Of a DNA stretch of 31,036 nt, positions 1 through 8,700 are shown in pieces. The notes below the pieces were generated by a model. It saw nothing but the letters and a program-made list of their open reading frames with translations. It had not been told where the DNA came from and made no database searches. Source of the stretch: Parabacteroides sp. AM08-6 (lineage in GTDB: Bacteria > Bacteroidota > Bacteroidia > Bacteroidales > Tannerellaceae); the NCBI RefSeq assembly GCF_003473295.1, contig NZ_QRMP01000008.1:1-31036 (forward strand), given 5' to 3'. Made by a program: the position numbers and the translations under genes. The stretch's first letter is position 1, and the number at the start of each line of letters is the position of its first letter.

Positions 1-20
1 ATATAAGACGAATAGTAGTC

Positions 21-45
21 AACGATAATCGTTAACATACATGTT
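21..45. repeat. Two adjacent short inverted repeats
   Basis: AACGAT-A-ATCGTT (21-33) is followed directly by AACAT-AC-ATGTT (34-45). Both are perfect in their arms. They lie in non-coding sequence beyond the 3' end of the GH97 gene and about 30 bp before the 11-bp array. They could be an operator for a gene to the left of the window or a chance AT-rich palindrome; nothing here decides between these. Confidence 0.3.
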
Positions 46-70
46 GAGTTTTAAAAGTATATTTCAAAAG

Positions 71-163
71 TCCAGTGCCACCGTATTGGCACTGGAGTGC
101 CACGCTGATGACACTGCAATGCCATCTAGGTGGCACTGGAGTGTCATGCGGTTGGCATTGGAA
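71..163. repeat. Eight-copy 11-bp TGNCA array (four 22-bp hairpin units)
   Basis: Pentamers of the form TGNCA begin at 76, 87, 98, 109, 120, 131, 142 and 153, a strict 11-bp period. The sixth base is always C or T; the rest varies. Paired, they make four 22-bp units RTGYCA-N6-TGRCAYTGSA with variable hexamers CCGTAT, CGCTGA, TCTAGG and TGCGGT. The first unit is a perfect 10-bp inverted repeat (71-80 and 87-96) with a 6-nt loop. The linkers between units are also self-complementary, as in TGGCAC-TGGA-GTGCCA. The array ends one base before the GH97 stop codon on the minus strand, so it would be in that mRNA's 3' UTR, and the leftmost hairpin is followed there by a short U-rich stretch. It may serve as terminator, mRNA stabiliser or protein-binding array; no function is established. 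Confidence 0.85.
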
Positions 164-2152
164 TTACTTATAAATTTTAGCGGCGTAACCTCCGCCGGAA
201 GCCATCTTGATTTTCAGCTTACGGTCGGCAGGGACAGGGAGGGTTTCTTTTTTGTAATCACGAGCAGCACGGTCAGCATTGATGCCGTCTTTGAAAAGCT
301 CTATCTTATAATTTCCGTCGCCCAGGAAAGACAAATCCAATTCTATTTCGCGGGGTGTCCAGTTTGTCAGAGCGCCCAGATACCATACATCACCGTGCTG
401 ACGAGCGATGGCAACATATTCGGCAACCTTACCGTCTAGTGCAACCGTCTTATCCCATACGGTAGGAATACCGGCAATAAATTCCGTACATTCTTTTTCC
501 CGCATATAATTACTGGGATTATCGCAAAGCATATTCAGCGGTGACTCGAAGATAACGTAAGTAGCCAATTGCCGGCAACGTGTTCCCTGACTCATCGGTT
601 CGGAATTAACCGGACGATAATTGTTGCGGGCTGCATTCCGCATCGCCCCTTGTGTATAGTCCATCGGGCCTGCTACCTGGCGGATAAACGGGATAGTGAC
701 ATCGTACGTCACCATATCGGACTCTGCTGTAGCCCATTTCATGTTTTCCAGTCCATGCACGCCCTCGAAATTGATTACGTTCGGATACGTACGGGTCAAT
801 CCGGCAGGTTTACAAATACCGTGGAAATCTGCCAACATTTTATACTTCGCACAAGTTTCGCCTGCACGGAAAAGGAAATCTATTATTTCCTGGTCGTCGC
901 GGTCCATAAAATCAATCTTGAAACCTTTCACTCCCATTTCGGAATAATATTTTACCACATTCTCCATATCCCGGTCGAAAGCATGATAACCGGCCCAGAG
1001 AATAATGCTTACATTTTTGGATTTACCGTAATCGACCAGCTCCTTTACATTGATTTCCGGAATAACCTGCATCAAATCGGCTTTCAAGTTGACAGCCCAG
1101 CCTTCGTCCAGAATAACATATTCGATACCATGTTCGGAAGCAAAATCTATATAATATTTATAGGTATCATTGTTAATGCCGGCACGGAAATCGACATCGT
1201 ATATATTCCAGTCGTTCCACCAATCCCAAGCTACTTTACCCGGTTTAATCCAGGAAATATCCGATACGCGGGAAGGAGAAGCCAAGCAGTAAACCATGTC
1301 ATTATCCGCCAGTTCCTTATCGTTGGCCGAAACAACAAATACACGCCAAGGATAAGAACGGGTTCCTTTAGTCTTTGCGATAAAGTTCTCGCGTTCCTGA
1401 ACCAACATCTGAAGCTGATTGTGACCGCCTTGCTTTGTCACTTTCGGATAAGGCGCATGGACAGCCTTCAATGACGGCCGGTCGGTTGTATTATTCAGGA
1501 ACATACCGGGATAGTTTTCCAGGTCAGACTCTGTGATACAGAGCTTTTTGCCCCCATCCAGTTCTACCAGGAACGGTAATATCATCAGGCGTTTGTCATT
1601 CAATTTAGTAATTGCTTCATGCACGTAAAGCTGTTCGAAAGAATTCATATATTGTTCTTCAAAAGTAGCCTTTTTGCTATTCACATAAGGAGCATACGTT
1701 TTGTGGTCGGTCGAGAAATTGTATTCAGCCTTTTCGTCTGCTATGATAATATCATTTTTCATCTTAGTAAAGAAGCGATAAGCAAGCCCTTCATTATATA
1801 GACGGAACACAAGCCCGTAGTTTCCGCGGAAAGATATTGTCATTTCATTATAAATATCCGACACTTCCGATTTCTTATAAAAAGGAGAAGGGATAACCTT
1901 ATCCACAGAAGCTTTCAATACTTTCGAAACTTTCGGATTTTCTCCCAATACAGTTCCATCCTGCAATGTCATAGAAATGGTTGATGGAGCTAAGACTTCG
2001 GTCCCTTCATGGGTAAAAGAAAACTGAATATCATTACCGACAGTAGCCGTAACGTGTAGTTTTCCGTCCGGCGATTGCAACTGATAGCTCTTTTGAGCCA
2101 TCATCGACATACTCCCCATTAGCAGGAGCGCAATAAGTGCTTTTATTTTCAT
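164..2152 (-). CDS. GH97 glycoside hydrolase, retaining alpha-galactosidase type
   Basis: A secreted 662-residue family 97 glycosidase that removes alpha-linked sugars, probably alpha-galactose, in the periplasm. A signal peptide covers about residues 1-19 (ending SMMAQ). An N-terminal beta-sandwich (about 20-290) is followed by a TIM barrel (about 300-560) and a C-terminal beta domain. The motif GFKIDFMDRDD puts an Asp at 414 where retaining GH97 enzymes carry their nucleophile. FHGICKPAG has Gly where the inverting SusB-type enzymes have a catalytic Glu (H-E). Glu463 (NFEG) and Glu469 (GLEN) are acid/base candidates. Length and spacing recall the B. thetaiotaomicron retaining enzyme BT1871, whose pair I remember as D415/E470. 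No SusC/SusD genes adjoin it. The family is clear; the alpha-galactose specificity is inferred from these residues. Confidence 0.93.
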   Translation of the reverse strand: MKIKALIALLLMGSMSMMAQKSYQLQSPDGKLHVTATVGNDIQFSFTHEGTEVLAPSTISMTLQDGTVLGENPKVSKVLKASVDKVIPSPFYKKSEVSDIYNEMTISFRGNYGLVFRLYNEGLAYRFFTKMKNDIIIADEKAEYNFSTDHKTYAPYVNSKKATFEEQYMNSFEQLYVHEAITKLNDKRLMILPFLVELDGGKKLCITESDLENYPGMFLNNTTDRPSLKAVHAPYPKVTKQGGHNQLQMLVQERENFIAKTKGTRSYPWRVFVVSANDKELADNDMVYCLASPSRVSDISWIKPGKVAWDWWNDWNIYDVDFRAGINNDTYKYYIDFASEHGIEYVILDEGWAVNLKADLMQVIPEINVKELVDYGKSKNVSIILWAGYHAFDRDMENVVKYYSEMGVKGFKIDFMDRDDQEIIDFLFRAGETCAKYKMLADFHGICKPAGLTRTYPNVINFEGVHGLENMKWATAESDMVTYDVTIPFIRQVAGPMDYTQGAMRNAARNNYRPVNSEPMSQGTRCRQLATYVIFESPLNMLCDNPSNYMREKECTEFIAGIPTVWDKTVALDGKVAEYVAIARQHGDVWYLGALTNWTPREIELDLSFLGDGNYKIELFKDGINADRAARDYKKETLPVPADRKLKIKMASGGGYAAKIYK

Positions 2153-2175
2153 GGCGATTTATTTTATTAACGTTG

Positions 2176-2183
2176 CAAATATA
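2176..2183 (-). promoter_or_regulatory. Candidate -7 box for the GH97 gene
   Basis: On the minus strand this reads TATATTTG, an exact match to the Bacteroidetes -7 consensus TAnnTTTG. It lies 23 bp upstream of the GH97 ATG. A TTTG (CAAA at 2209-2212 on the plus strand) sits upstream, but its 25-bp spacing is longer than the usual 19-21, so the -33 element is weak. Confidence 0.4.
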
Positions 2184-2219
2184 CGGGAAAGAAGACGAAA
2201 AGAATTTGCAAAATTGTAC

Positions 2220-2227
2220 TATCTTTG
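2220..2227 (+). promoter_or_regulatory. Candidate -7 box for the SGNH hydrolase gene
   Basis: TATCTTTG matches TAnnTTTG exactly and lies 42 bp upstream of the ATG at 2270. The nearest upstream TTTG (2205-2208) is too close to be a -33 box. The site is 36 bp from the divergent GH97 -7 candidate, so the two promoters would share one short control region. Confidence 0.35.
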
Positions 2228-2269
2228 CTAAAATCATATCAAAATGAAGTTTTCTAAAGAATAAATGCC

Positions 2270-3373
2270 ATGAACAAACAACTATTCCTCTTACTTTTTT
2301 GTATCATCAGCATTTCTGCTGTTGCCCAATGGAAATGGTATAATCCGATGGATGCCGGTTTCCCGGTCATACAGAACCAAGGATTTACACAAGAAATCGG
2401 AACAACTTATACCCGGCTTCCCAAACGGGCAGAAGGCGTAGTCCGGACACCGGTTTGGAATTTATCACGCAATTCAACGGGATTGGCAATCTATTTCAAT
2501 TGTGACGCCTCTCAAATAAAAGTCCGTTACAAAGTTAGCGGGCCGTTCAGTATGCTGCACATGCCGGCGACCGGTGTTTCCGGTATCGACATGTATAGAA
2601 GTAATGGGGAATGGGAATTCTGCTCAGGCGACTATTCTTTCGGCGATACCATACAATACGATTATTCCCCTCTGACAGTTTCAGGCAATCCGGATAATAT
2701 CCCGGCTTCCGGCTTCGAATATCGCATCTACCTTCCCCTTTACAACAGTGTGGAATGGTTAGAAATAGGTATAGAGGAAAAAAACAAACTCACATTCATC
2801 CCTGCTCTTTCTAAAAAACCGATTGTAGTATACGGTACTTCCATCGTTCAGGGAGGTTGTGCTTCTCGTCCGGCAATGGCATGGCCGAACATCGTACAAC
2901 GTACGCTTGACTATCCACTCATAAATTTAGGTTTTTCGGGAAGCGGGCGTCTGGAAAAAGAGGTATTAGACTTTGTTGGTGAAATAGATGCCAGCCTTTT
3001 TATTCTCGACTGTCTTCCCAACCTGATTTTTCAGAGTGAAGAGGAAATTGCCCAACTAACCATCGATGCTGTTAAACAACTGCGTACCAAACATACGGAA
3101 CCTATCTTATTAATCGAACATGTTGGATACAGCAATGCCCTTACCAACCAAGGGCAATATGAATGTTATACCCGCGTGAACAAAGGTTCCCGTAAAGCAT
3201 ACGAACATTTGCGCTCCGAAGGTGTAAAAGAACTTTATTACCTCTCGCACAAAGAATTGAATTTATCTCCTGATTCCAGAGTAGATTATGTCCACCCTTC
3301 CGACTTGGGTATGCAACAACAAGCCTCGGCCGTAGAGAAGAAAGTACGCAAAATCTTACATATTCGTCGCTAA
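2270..3373 (+). CDS. Secreted SGNH/GDSL hydrolase with GxDLY N-terminal domain
   Basis: A 367-residue exported esterase-like protein, likely removing acyl groups from sugars or glycans in the periplasm. A signal peptide covers residues 1-20 (ending AVAQ). The N-terminal beta domain carries GIDMY at 105-109, the signature of the GxDLY domain that precedes this class of SGNH hydrolase. The catalytic domain has GTSIVQGG with nucleophile Ser191, GFSGSG near 221, DCLPN at 247-251, and DYVHP with Asp339 and His342. Thus all SGNH blocks are visible. It is divergent from the GH97 gene, and a joint role in trimming an acylated glycan is plausible but inferred. The 3' end is 5 bp from the convergent cinA stop, with no room for a separate terminator. 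Confidence 0.88.
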   Translation: MNKQLFLLLFCIISISAVAQWKWYNPMDAGFPVIQNQGFTQEIGTTYTRLPKRAEGVVRTPVWNLSRNSTGLAIYFNCDASQIKVRYKVSGPFSMLHMPATGVSGIDMYRSNGEWEFCSGDYSFGDTIQYDYSPLTVSGNPDNIPASGFEYRIYLPLYNSVEWLEIGIEEKNKLTFIPALSKKPIVVYGTSIVQGGCASRPAMAWPNIVQRTLDYPLINLGFSGSGRLEKEVLDFVGEIDASLFILDCLPNLIFQSEEEIAQLTIDAVKQLRTKHTEPILLIEHVGYSNALTNQGQYECYTRVNKGSRKAYEHLRSEGVKELYYLSHKELNLSPDSRVDYVHPSDLGMQQQASAVEKKVRKILHIRR

Positions 3374-3378
3374 AAGCA

Positions 3379-4620
3379 TTACTCCTGCAACAAATGCGAC
3401 AGCATCAACAACGCCATGTTGGCTGCCCGCTGGATATTCTGGTCGCGAACCGTACCGAAATGGTAGCACTCGGAAACAACACGGTCTTTTAAAGCGGCTG
3501 CTATCCAAACAGTCCCGACAGGCTTTTCAGGCGTTCCACCGCCAGGCCCGGCAATACCGGATGTGGCAACAGCACAGTCGCAACCTAAGGTACGAATAGC
3601 ACCTAAAGCCATTTGTTCGACAACTTCACGGCTAACGGCGCCATGTTTTGCCAGACTCTCTTTCGAAACGCCCAACACATTACTTTTCACTTCATTGCAA
3701 TAAGAGACAACTCCTCCTGCAAAATAATCCGAACTGCCGGGTATGAGGGTTATCATATTGGCAATACGTCCTCCGGTACAGCTTTCGGCTGTTCCCATCA
3801 TCAAATGTTTGGAACGGAGCATCTCTCCTATCTGTATTTCTATGGCTTTATCCTCATCCGCCAAAATATTACCGGCCAAAATAGTATGCAGTTTGTCGGT
3901 CTGTTCGGCTATTGCTTGTTCTGCCTGGAGAGAAGTGCCGGCATAGGCGGAAAGACGCAAGCGAATAAGTCCGGGTTGCGGAAGATAAGCTAATTTCACG
4001 AACGGAGGCAACTGTTCTTCAAACGGAGCCAGTTTAATAGCCAGTACCGACTCCGGATAACCGCTAACCCAACAAGTCCGGTGGCGGATATATAAATCCT
4101 GACGAAACTGTTTCTTCAGACGTGGAAGTATTTCATTCGTCATCAACCATTTCATTTCCGAAGGGACACCGGGCATGGAGACCAATACCCTTCCTTCCCG
4201 TTCGAACCAGGTACAAGGTGCGGTACCGGCCTGATTCTGAATAACGGTACAACCATCCGGAACCATCGCCTGGCTGCGTGTCAAATCATTCATCCGGCGA
4301 CCGGAACGGCAATATATCTGCTGTATCGTTTCAAATACTTCATCCGAAAATGACATTCCGCAACCGAAATATTTGCAAAGCGTCTTTTTCGTAATATCAT
4401 CCTTAGTCGGTCCGATGCCTCCTGTCACCAATGTAATTTGCGCCCGTTTCATAGCGGCATCAAAAGCGTCCAGCATATCCTGTTCCACATCACCGACCGA
4501 AGTACGCCTGATTACACGAAATCCTTCATCGCCTAATTGCTGTCCCATCCAGGCAGAGTTCGTATCTACCACCTGACCTATCAGCAATTCGTCGCCTATT
4601 GTTACTATCTCTACATCCAT
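3379..4620 (-). CDS. cinA: CinA family protein, nicotinamide-nucleotide amidohydrolase
   Basis: A 413-residue cytoplasmic two-domain CinA protein. Residues 1 to about 170 form the molybdopterin-binding-like COG1058 domain (TIGDELLIGQVVDTN at 7-21, TGGIGPTKDD at 66-75), linked in other bacteria to ADP-ribose pyrophosphatase activity. Residues about 260-413 are the PncC deamidase domain, which converts NMN to nicotinate mononucleotide in NAD recycling. Here AESCTGG carries the likely nucleophile Ser280, and TSGIAGPGGG lies at 353-362. Full length, with no disruption. It lies 88 bp downstream of tsaD on the same strand and may be co-transcribed. The gap carries palindromes described separately. 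Confidence 0.95.
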   Translation of the reverse strand: MDVEIVTIGDELLIGQVVDTNSAWMGQQLGDEGFRVIRRTSVGDVEQDMLDAFDAAMKRAQITLVTGGIGPTKDDITKKTLCKYFGCGMSFSDEVFETIQQIYCRSGRRMNDLTRSQAMVPDGCTVIQNQAGTAPCTWFEREGRVLVSMPGVPSEMKWLMTNEILPRLKKQFRQDLYIRHRTCWVSGYPESVLAIKLAPFEEQLPPFVKLAYLPQPGLIRLRLSAYAGTSLQAEQAIAEQTDKLHTILAGNILADEDKAIEIQIGEMLRSKHLMMGTAESCTGGRIANMITLIPGSSDYFAGGVVSYCNEVKSNVLGVSKESLAKHGAVSREVVEQMALGAIRTLGCDCAVATSGIAGPGGGTPEKPVGTVWIAAALKDRVVSECYHFGTVRDQNIQRAANMALLMLSHLLQE

Positions 4621-4665
4621 TGTATACTAAAGATTATTTTTTTATTCAACAAGTTCTCACTCCGC

Positions 4666-4708
4666 TCCCTGCGCAGGGAAGTACCGTTTCCTACGTTGTA
4701 AACAGGAA
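4666..4708. repeat. Palindromes between tsaD and cinA
   Basis: A perfect 14-bp palindrome TCCCTGCGCAGGGA spans 4666-4679. A second inverted repeat, TTCCT (4688-4692) with AGGAA (4704-4708), ends exactly at the tsaD stop codon. On the minus strand neither is followed by a U-run, so a classical terminator is unlikely. A protein-binding site or an RNA processing hairpin between tsaD and cinA is possible. Confidence 0.4.
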
Positions 4709-5728
4709 TCAGATTACGACCCTTGAGAACGGAACCGCGTCCATCGGACAAAAATCCTTATCGAGAAACTTATAATAACCGGTGATTGCTACCATTGCGG
4801 CATTATCCGTTGTAAAGGAGAATTTCGGGATATGTACTTTCCAGCCATAACGTTTCGCATGGTCGAGGAAAGCATCCCGAAGTCCGGAATTGGCAGATAC
4901 ACCTCCGGCAACGGCAACCTCTTTTATATTCAAATCCTTTGCAGCTTTACGCAGTTTATCCATCAGGATATCGATAACCGTAGCCTGAAGCGAAGCACAA
5001 AGGTCTTGTTTATTCTTTTCAATAAAATCGGGGGCTTCCTGTAACTTATCGCGTAGAGTATAAAGAAAAGAAGTTTTCAATCCGCTGAAACTATAATCGT
5101 ATCCGGGAATATGAGGTTTGCTGAAAGAAAAAGCTTTCGGATTTCCTTCATTAGCCAGACGATTCACAACCGGTCCACCGGGATAACCCAGTCCCATCAC
5201 CTTGGCACACTTATCAAAAGCTTCACCGGCTGCATCGTCAATCGTTTGTCCGATTACTTCCATATCATTATAAGCATTCACCTTAATTATCTGCGAATTT
5301 CCGCCCGAAACCAGCAAACAGAGGAAAGGGAAATGTGGAGCATGGTCGTCATCGGGCGTTTCTTTAATAAAATGTGCCAATACATGTGCCTGCAAATGAT
5401 TAATCTCAATCATCGGAATATTCAAAGAGGCAGACAACCCTTTGGCAAAAGAAGTTCCAACCAATAACGATCCCATCAGCCCCGGGCCACGGGTAAAAGC
5501 AACGGCACTTAATTCGGATTTATCGATACCGGCACGTTTGATTGCTTCTGCAACCACCGGAATAATATTCTGCTGATGTGCACGGGAAGCAAGTTCGGGA
5601 ACAACACCACCATAAGCTTCGTGAACTGCCTGGCTGGCAATAACATTGGACAGCATCACGCCATCACGTATTACAGAAGAGGATGTGTCATCACACGATG
5701 ACTCTATTCCTAATATTGTCACACTCAT
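4709..5728 (-). CDS. tsaD: tRNA N6-adenosine threonylcarbamoyltransferase TsaD
   Basis: A 339-residue, essentially universal enzyme that transfers the threonylcarbamoyl group from TC-AMP to A37 of ANN-decoding tRNAs, working with TsaB and TsaE. The N terminus has the ASKHA-fold signature GIESSCDDT (7-15). The metal-binding HxxxH is HLQAH at 111-115. LVSGGNSQI follows near 134, and AGGVSANSGLR and TTDNAAM near the C terminus complete the nucleotide and metal sites. Length is normal for bacterial TsaD. It is divergent from the tamB-like gene with a 59-bp gap. On the minus strand a near match to the -7 motif (TTAATTTG, 5750-5757) lies about 22 bp upstream of the start. Confidence 0.97.
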   Translation of the reverse strand: MSVTILGIESSCDDTSSSVIRDGVMLSNVIASQAVHEAYGGVVPELASRAHQQNIIPVVAEAIKRAGIDKSELSAVAFTRGPGLMGSLLVGTSFAKGLSASLNIPMIEINHLQAHVLAHFIKETPDDDHAPHFPFLCLLVSGGNSQIIKVNAYNDMEVIGQTIDDAAGEAFDKCAKVMGLGYPGGPVVNRLANEGNPKAFSFSKPHIPGYDYSFSGLKTSFLYTLRDKLQEAPDFIEKNKQDLCASLQATVIDILMDKLRKAAKDLNIKEVAVAGGVSANSGLRDAFLDHAKRYGWKVHIPKFSFTTDNAAMVAITGYYKFLDKDFCPMDAVPFSRVVI

Positions 5729-5787
5729 ATCTTCATTTTAATTTTTATGCAAATTAACGAAATCTATCGGGATAATGTTGTAGTTTT

Positions 5788-8700
5788 GTGCTTAAATATA
5801 ATAAAGATATCAAAGGACTTAAATACATAATCATTACCCTACTCACTCTGTTCTGGATATTCTATGCAATGCCAGCCCTTTTGCTGCGGATACCCTACAT
5901 TCAGCAAAAGGTTGCCACGATTGTAACAACAGAATTATCCGACCGGTTGGGTGTGCCCGTCAATATCGGGAAGGTAAACATCAAGTGGATTAATCGCTTG
6001 GTGCTGGAAGACTTATATCTGGCCGACCAACAAGGGGAAACATTGTTTGATGCCAATCATGTGTCTGCAGGCTTCGAAATATTACCGCTTTTAAAAGGTA
6101 AAATCGTATTTTCCACCGTACGGCTGTTTGGTTTTTCCGTCAATTTAAATAAAAAGACTCCCGACGATAAATTAAATCTGCAATTTGTATTAGACGCTTT
6201 TGCCAATAAAGATACGGTAAAGAAGGAATCAAATATTGATCTTCGTTTCAACTCAATCCTGATACGTCGAGGAAACTTCCGTTACGACATACAAAACGCA
6301 GCATATACTCCCGGGAAATTTAACCCGAAACATGTCAATATCAAAAATCTAAGTGCGACAATATCAATGAAAGCATTCAACAAAGATAGCTTGAATGCAC
6401 ATATCAAGAAAATGAGTTTCGACGAAGCATCAGGCTTTTCCCTAAATAAATTATCCGTAAATATCATCGGGAATAAAGATAGCGCCGCAATCAATAACTT
6501 CGAAATAAAACTGCCGGGGACAGACCTTAAAATAAACCGGGCAAATATCAACCTGGCAAAAGTGACCAGCGCAAAAGAATTATTGGATGATTCTCCTATA
6601 ACTTTAAATATCGCCCCTTCACAAATTTGTATGAAAGACTTTTCGCCTTTCATACCGGCTTTTCATAATTTTGCAGAAACAATCGAGCTCTCGGCCGAAG
6701 CTTCCGGCTATGTCAACAATATAAATCTGAAACAACTGACGCTTAAATATAGTGACAAAATGTTGTTTGTCGGGAAAATGGAACTGAAAGGTATCAGTCA
6801 TCCGGAAGAAGCATACATCTTCGGACAAATAAACAAGATGTATATTACAACAGATGGTATTACCGGTTTGGCCACTAACTTCAGCGAACATCCGGTAAAA
6901 CTTCCTGAACCGATTATCAAACTGGGGACAATCAACTTTACAGGCGAAATATCAGGTTTCTTTGATAATCTGGTGGCTTTTGGGAAATTCTCATCGTCCG
7001 TCGGCTCACTACAAACGGATTTGATATTCGGTAAAAATAAAGAGAAAGGAATTGCTGCTTATCTAAAAGGACATATTTCAGCTTCCGGCTTGCAACTGAA
7101 TGAACTGTTCGATGATAACAATCCGTACGGAACTGCCAAGTTCAATATAAGTTTGGATATGAACCGTCCTCAGAATGGTCCATTTTCCGGTAATATTCAG
7201 GCAAATATCGACGAATTTGATTATAATGGATATAAATATGAAGATATCCGGTTGTCTGGTAATTTTCAAAAAAACAGTTTCGACGGTATGCTTCAAGTGA
7301 ACGATCCGAATGGTCTGTTGTATGCGAAAGGTCTGTTCAAGCATGAAGGTAAAAACTCTGTATTCAATTTCACATCACAACTAAAGAATTTCCGCCCGGA
7401 CAGTCTGCACCTGACCGACAAATATGAAAATCCGGAAATATCCTTATCTCTGAATGCTGATTTCAGAGGAAATAATATTGATAACCTGGAAGGAAGTATT
7501 TGTATAGATAGTCTTTCATTTAAAACAGTACCGGACAGTTTTTTCCTGAAAAAATTCCAAGTAGAAGCTACAGGACATTCCCTGGACCGCCATCTGAGCA
7601 TTACTTCAGACGTAGTAAATGGAGAAGTAACCGGTGCCTACTCGTTTACCACCCTTGTTCCCAGTCTGATGAATACACTGAAAGGGTATGTTCCGGCACT
7701 TGTCAATGTGACGCAAAAGAAACAAAAATTCATGGAGAACAATTTCTCCTTGTTGCTGACAATCGAGAATACAGAAGCAATATCAAACACATTGAAGCTT
7801 CCTTTTACCATGCTGAATCAGGGAAGGATTACCGGACATTACAACAATCAATATAATCGTTTTCGTTTCGAAGCGTATCTGCCTAAATTCAATATCGGTA
7901 AGTCGATGTTCGAATCCGGTCATCTGACCTGCGATAATCCGGCTGATAAAGCAAACTTGCAATTGAAAGCAACCAACTATAATACAAAGGGGTTGCGTAA
8001 TTATCTCGAATTGAAAATGGATGCAGAGAACAATCGTATCAATACGCTAATTAGTTGGGCCAACAACAAAGCACGCTTATTCAAAGCAGATCTTTCAGCT
8101 TCAACTATCTTCACCGAAGAAATAACAGAAAAAGGTCCCTCTAAACTACGTACGGATATTACGCTGAACGAAAGTCCTATAGTATTGAATGATACGGCGT
8201 GGAATGTTGCCCCATCTTCCATCACAATTGCGGACGGAAGAATAGGTATTCATAATTTCTCCGTTTCGCACAATCAGGAATATTTGCACATGGATGGAAA
8301 TATCTCGAAGGAACCTACCGACACGCTGTTGCTAGACTTGAAACAGATTGAATTAAGTTATATTTTCGACATTCTGAACATTCCGGTTTTGCAATTTGCA
8401 GGAAAAGCTACAGGGACGTTCAATATCACCGACCTGTATGGAAGCCGTATGCTGAATACAGACCTCGAAGTGCAGAACTTTTCTTTCAACCAAGTTCCGT
8501 TAGGCCGTCTCAATCTGTTCAGCGAATGGGATGATGCACAACAAGGTATTCTAATGCTGGGAAGTATTTATAAAAACGATAGTATTTGGACAGATGTAAG
8601 CGGCTACGTTTATCCGGTCGGAAAAAATGCAGGTCTTTCGCTTTTCTTCGGAGCAAACGACCTGAATATAGCTTTCTTACAACCTTTTGTCGGTAAAATC

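Noticed and set aside
41..439. Plus-strand open frame of 132 residues
   Set aside because: It crosses the 11-bp array and the antisense of the GH97 3' end. It has no recognisable domain or start signal and is a shadow frame.
569..1474. Plus-strand open frame of 301 residues
   Set aside because: It lies wholly antisense to the GH97 catalytic domain, which has clear motifs in the minus frame. The composition (many His, Ile, Cys) is typical of antisense translation.
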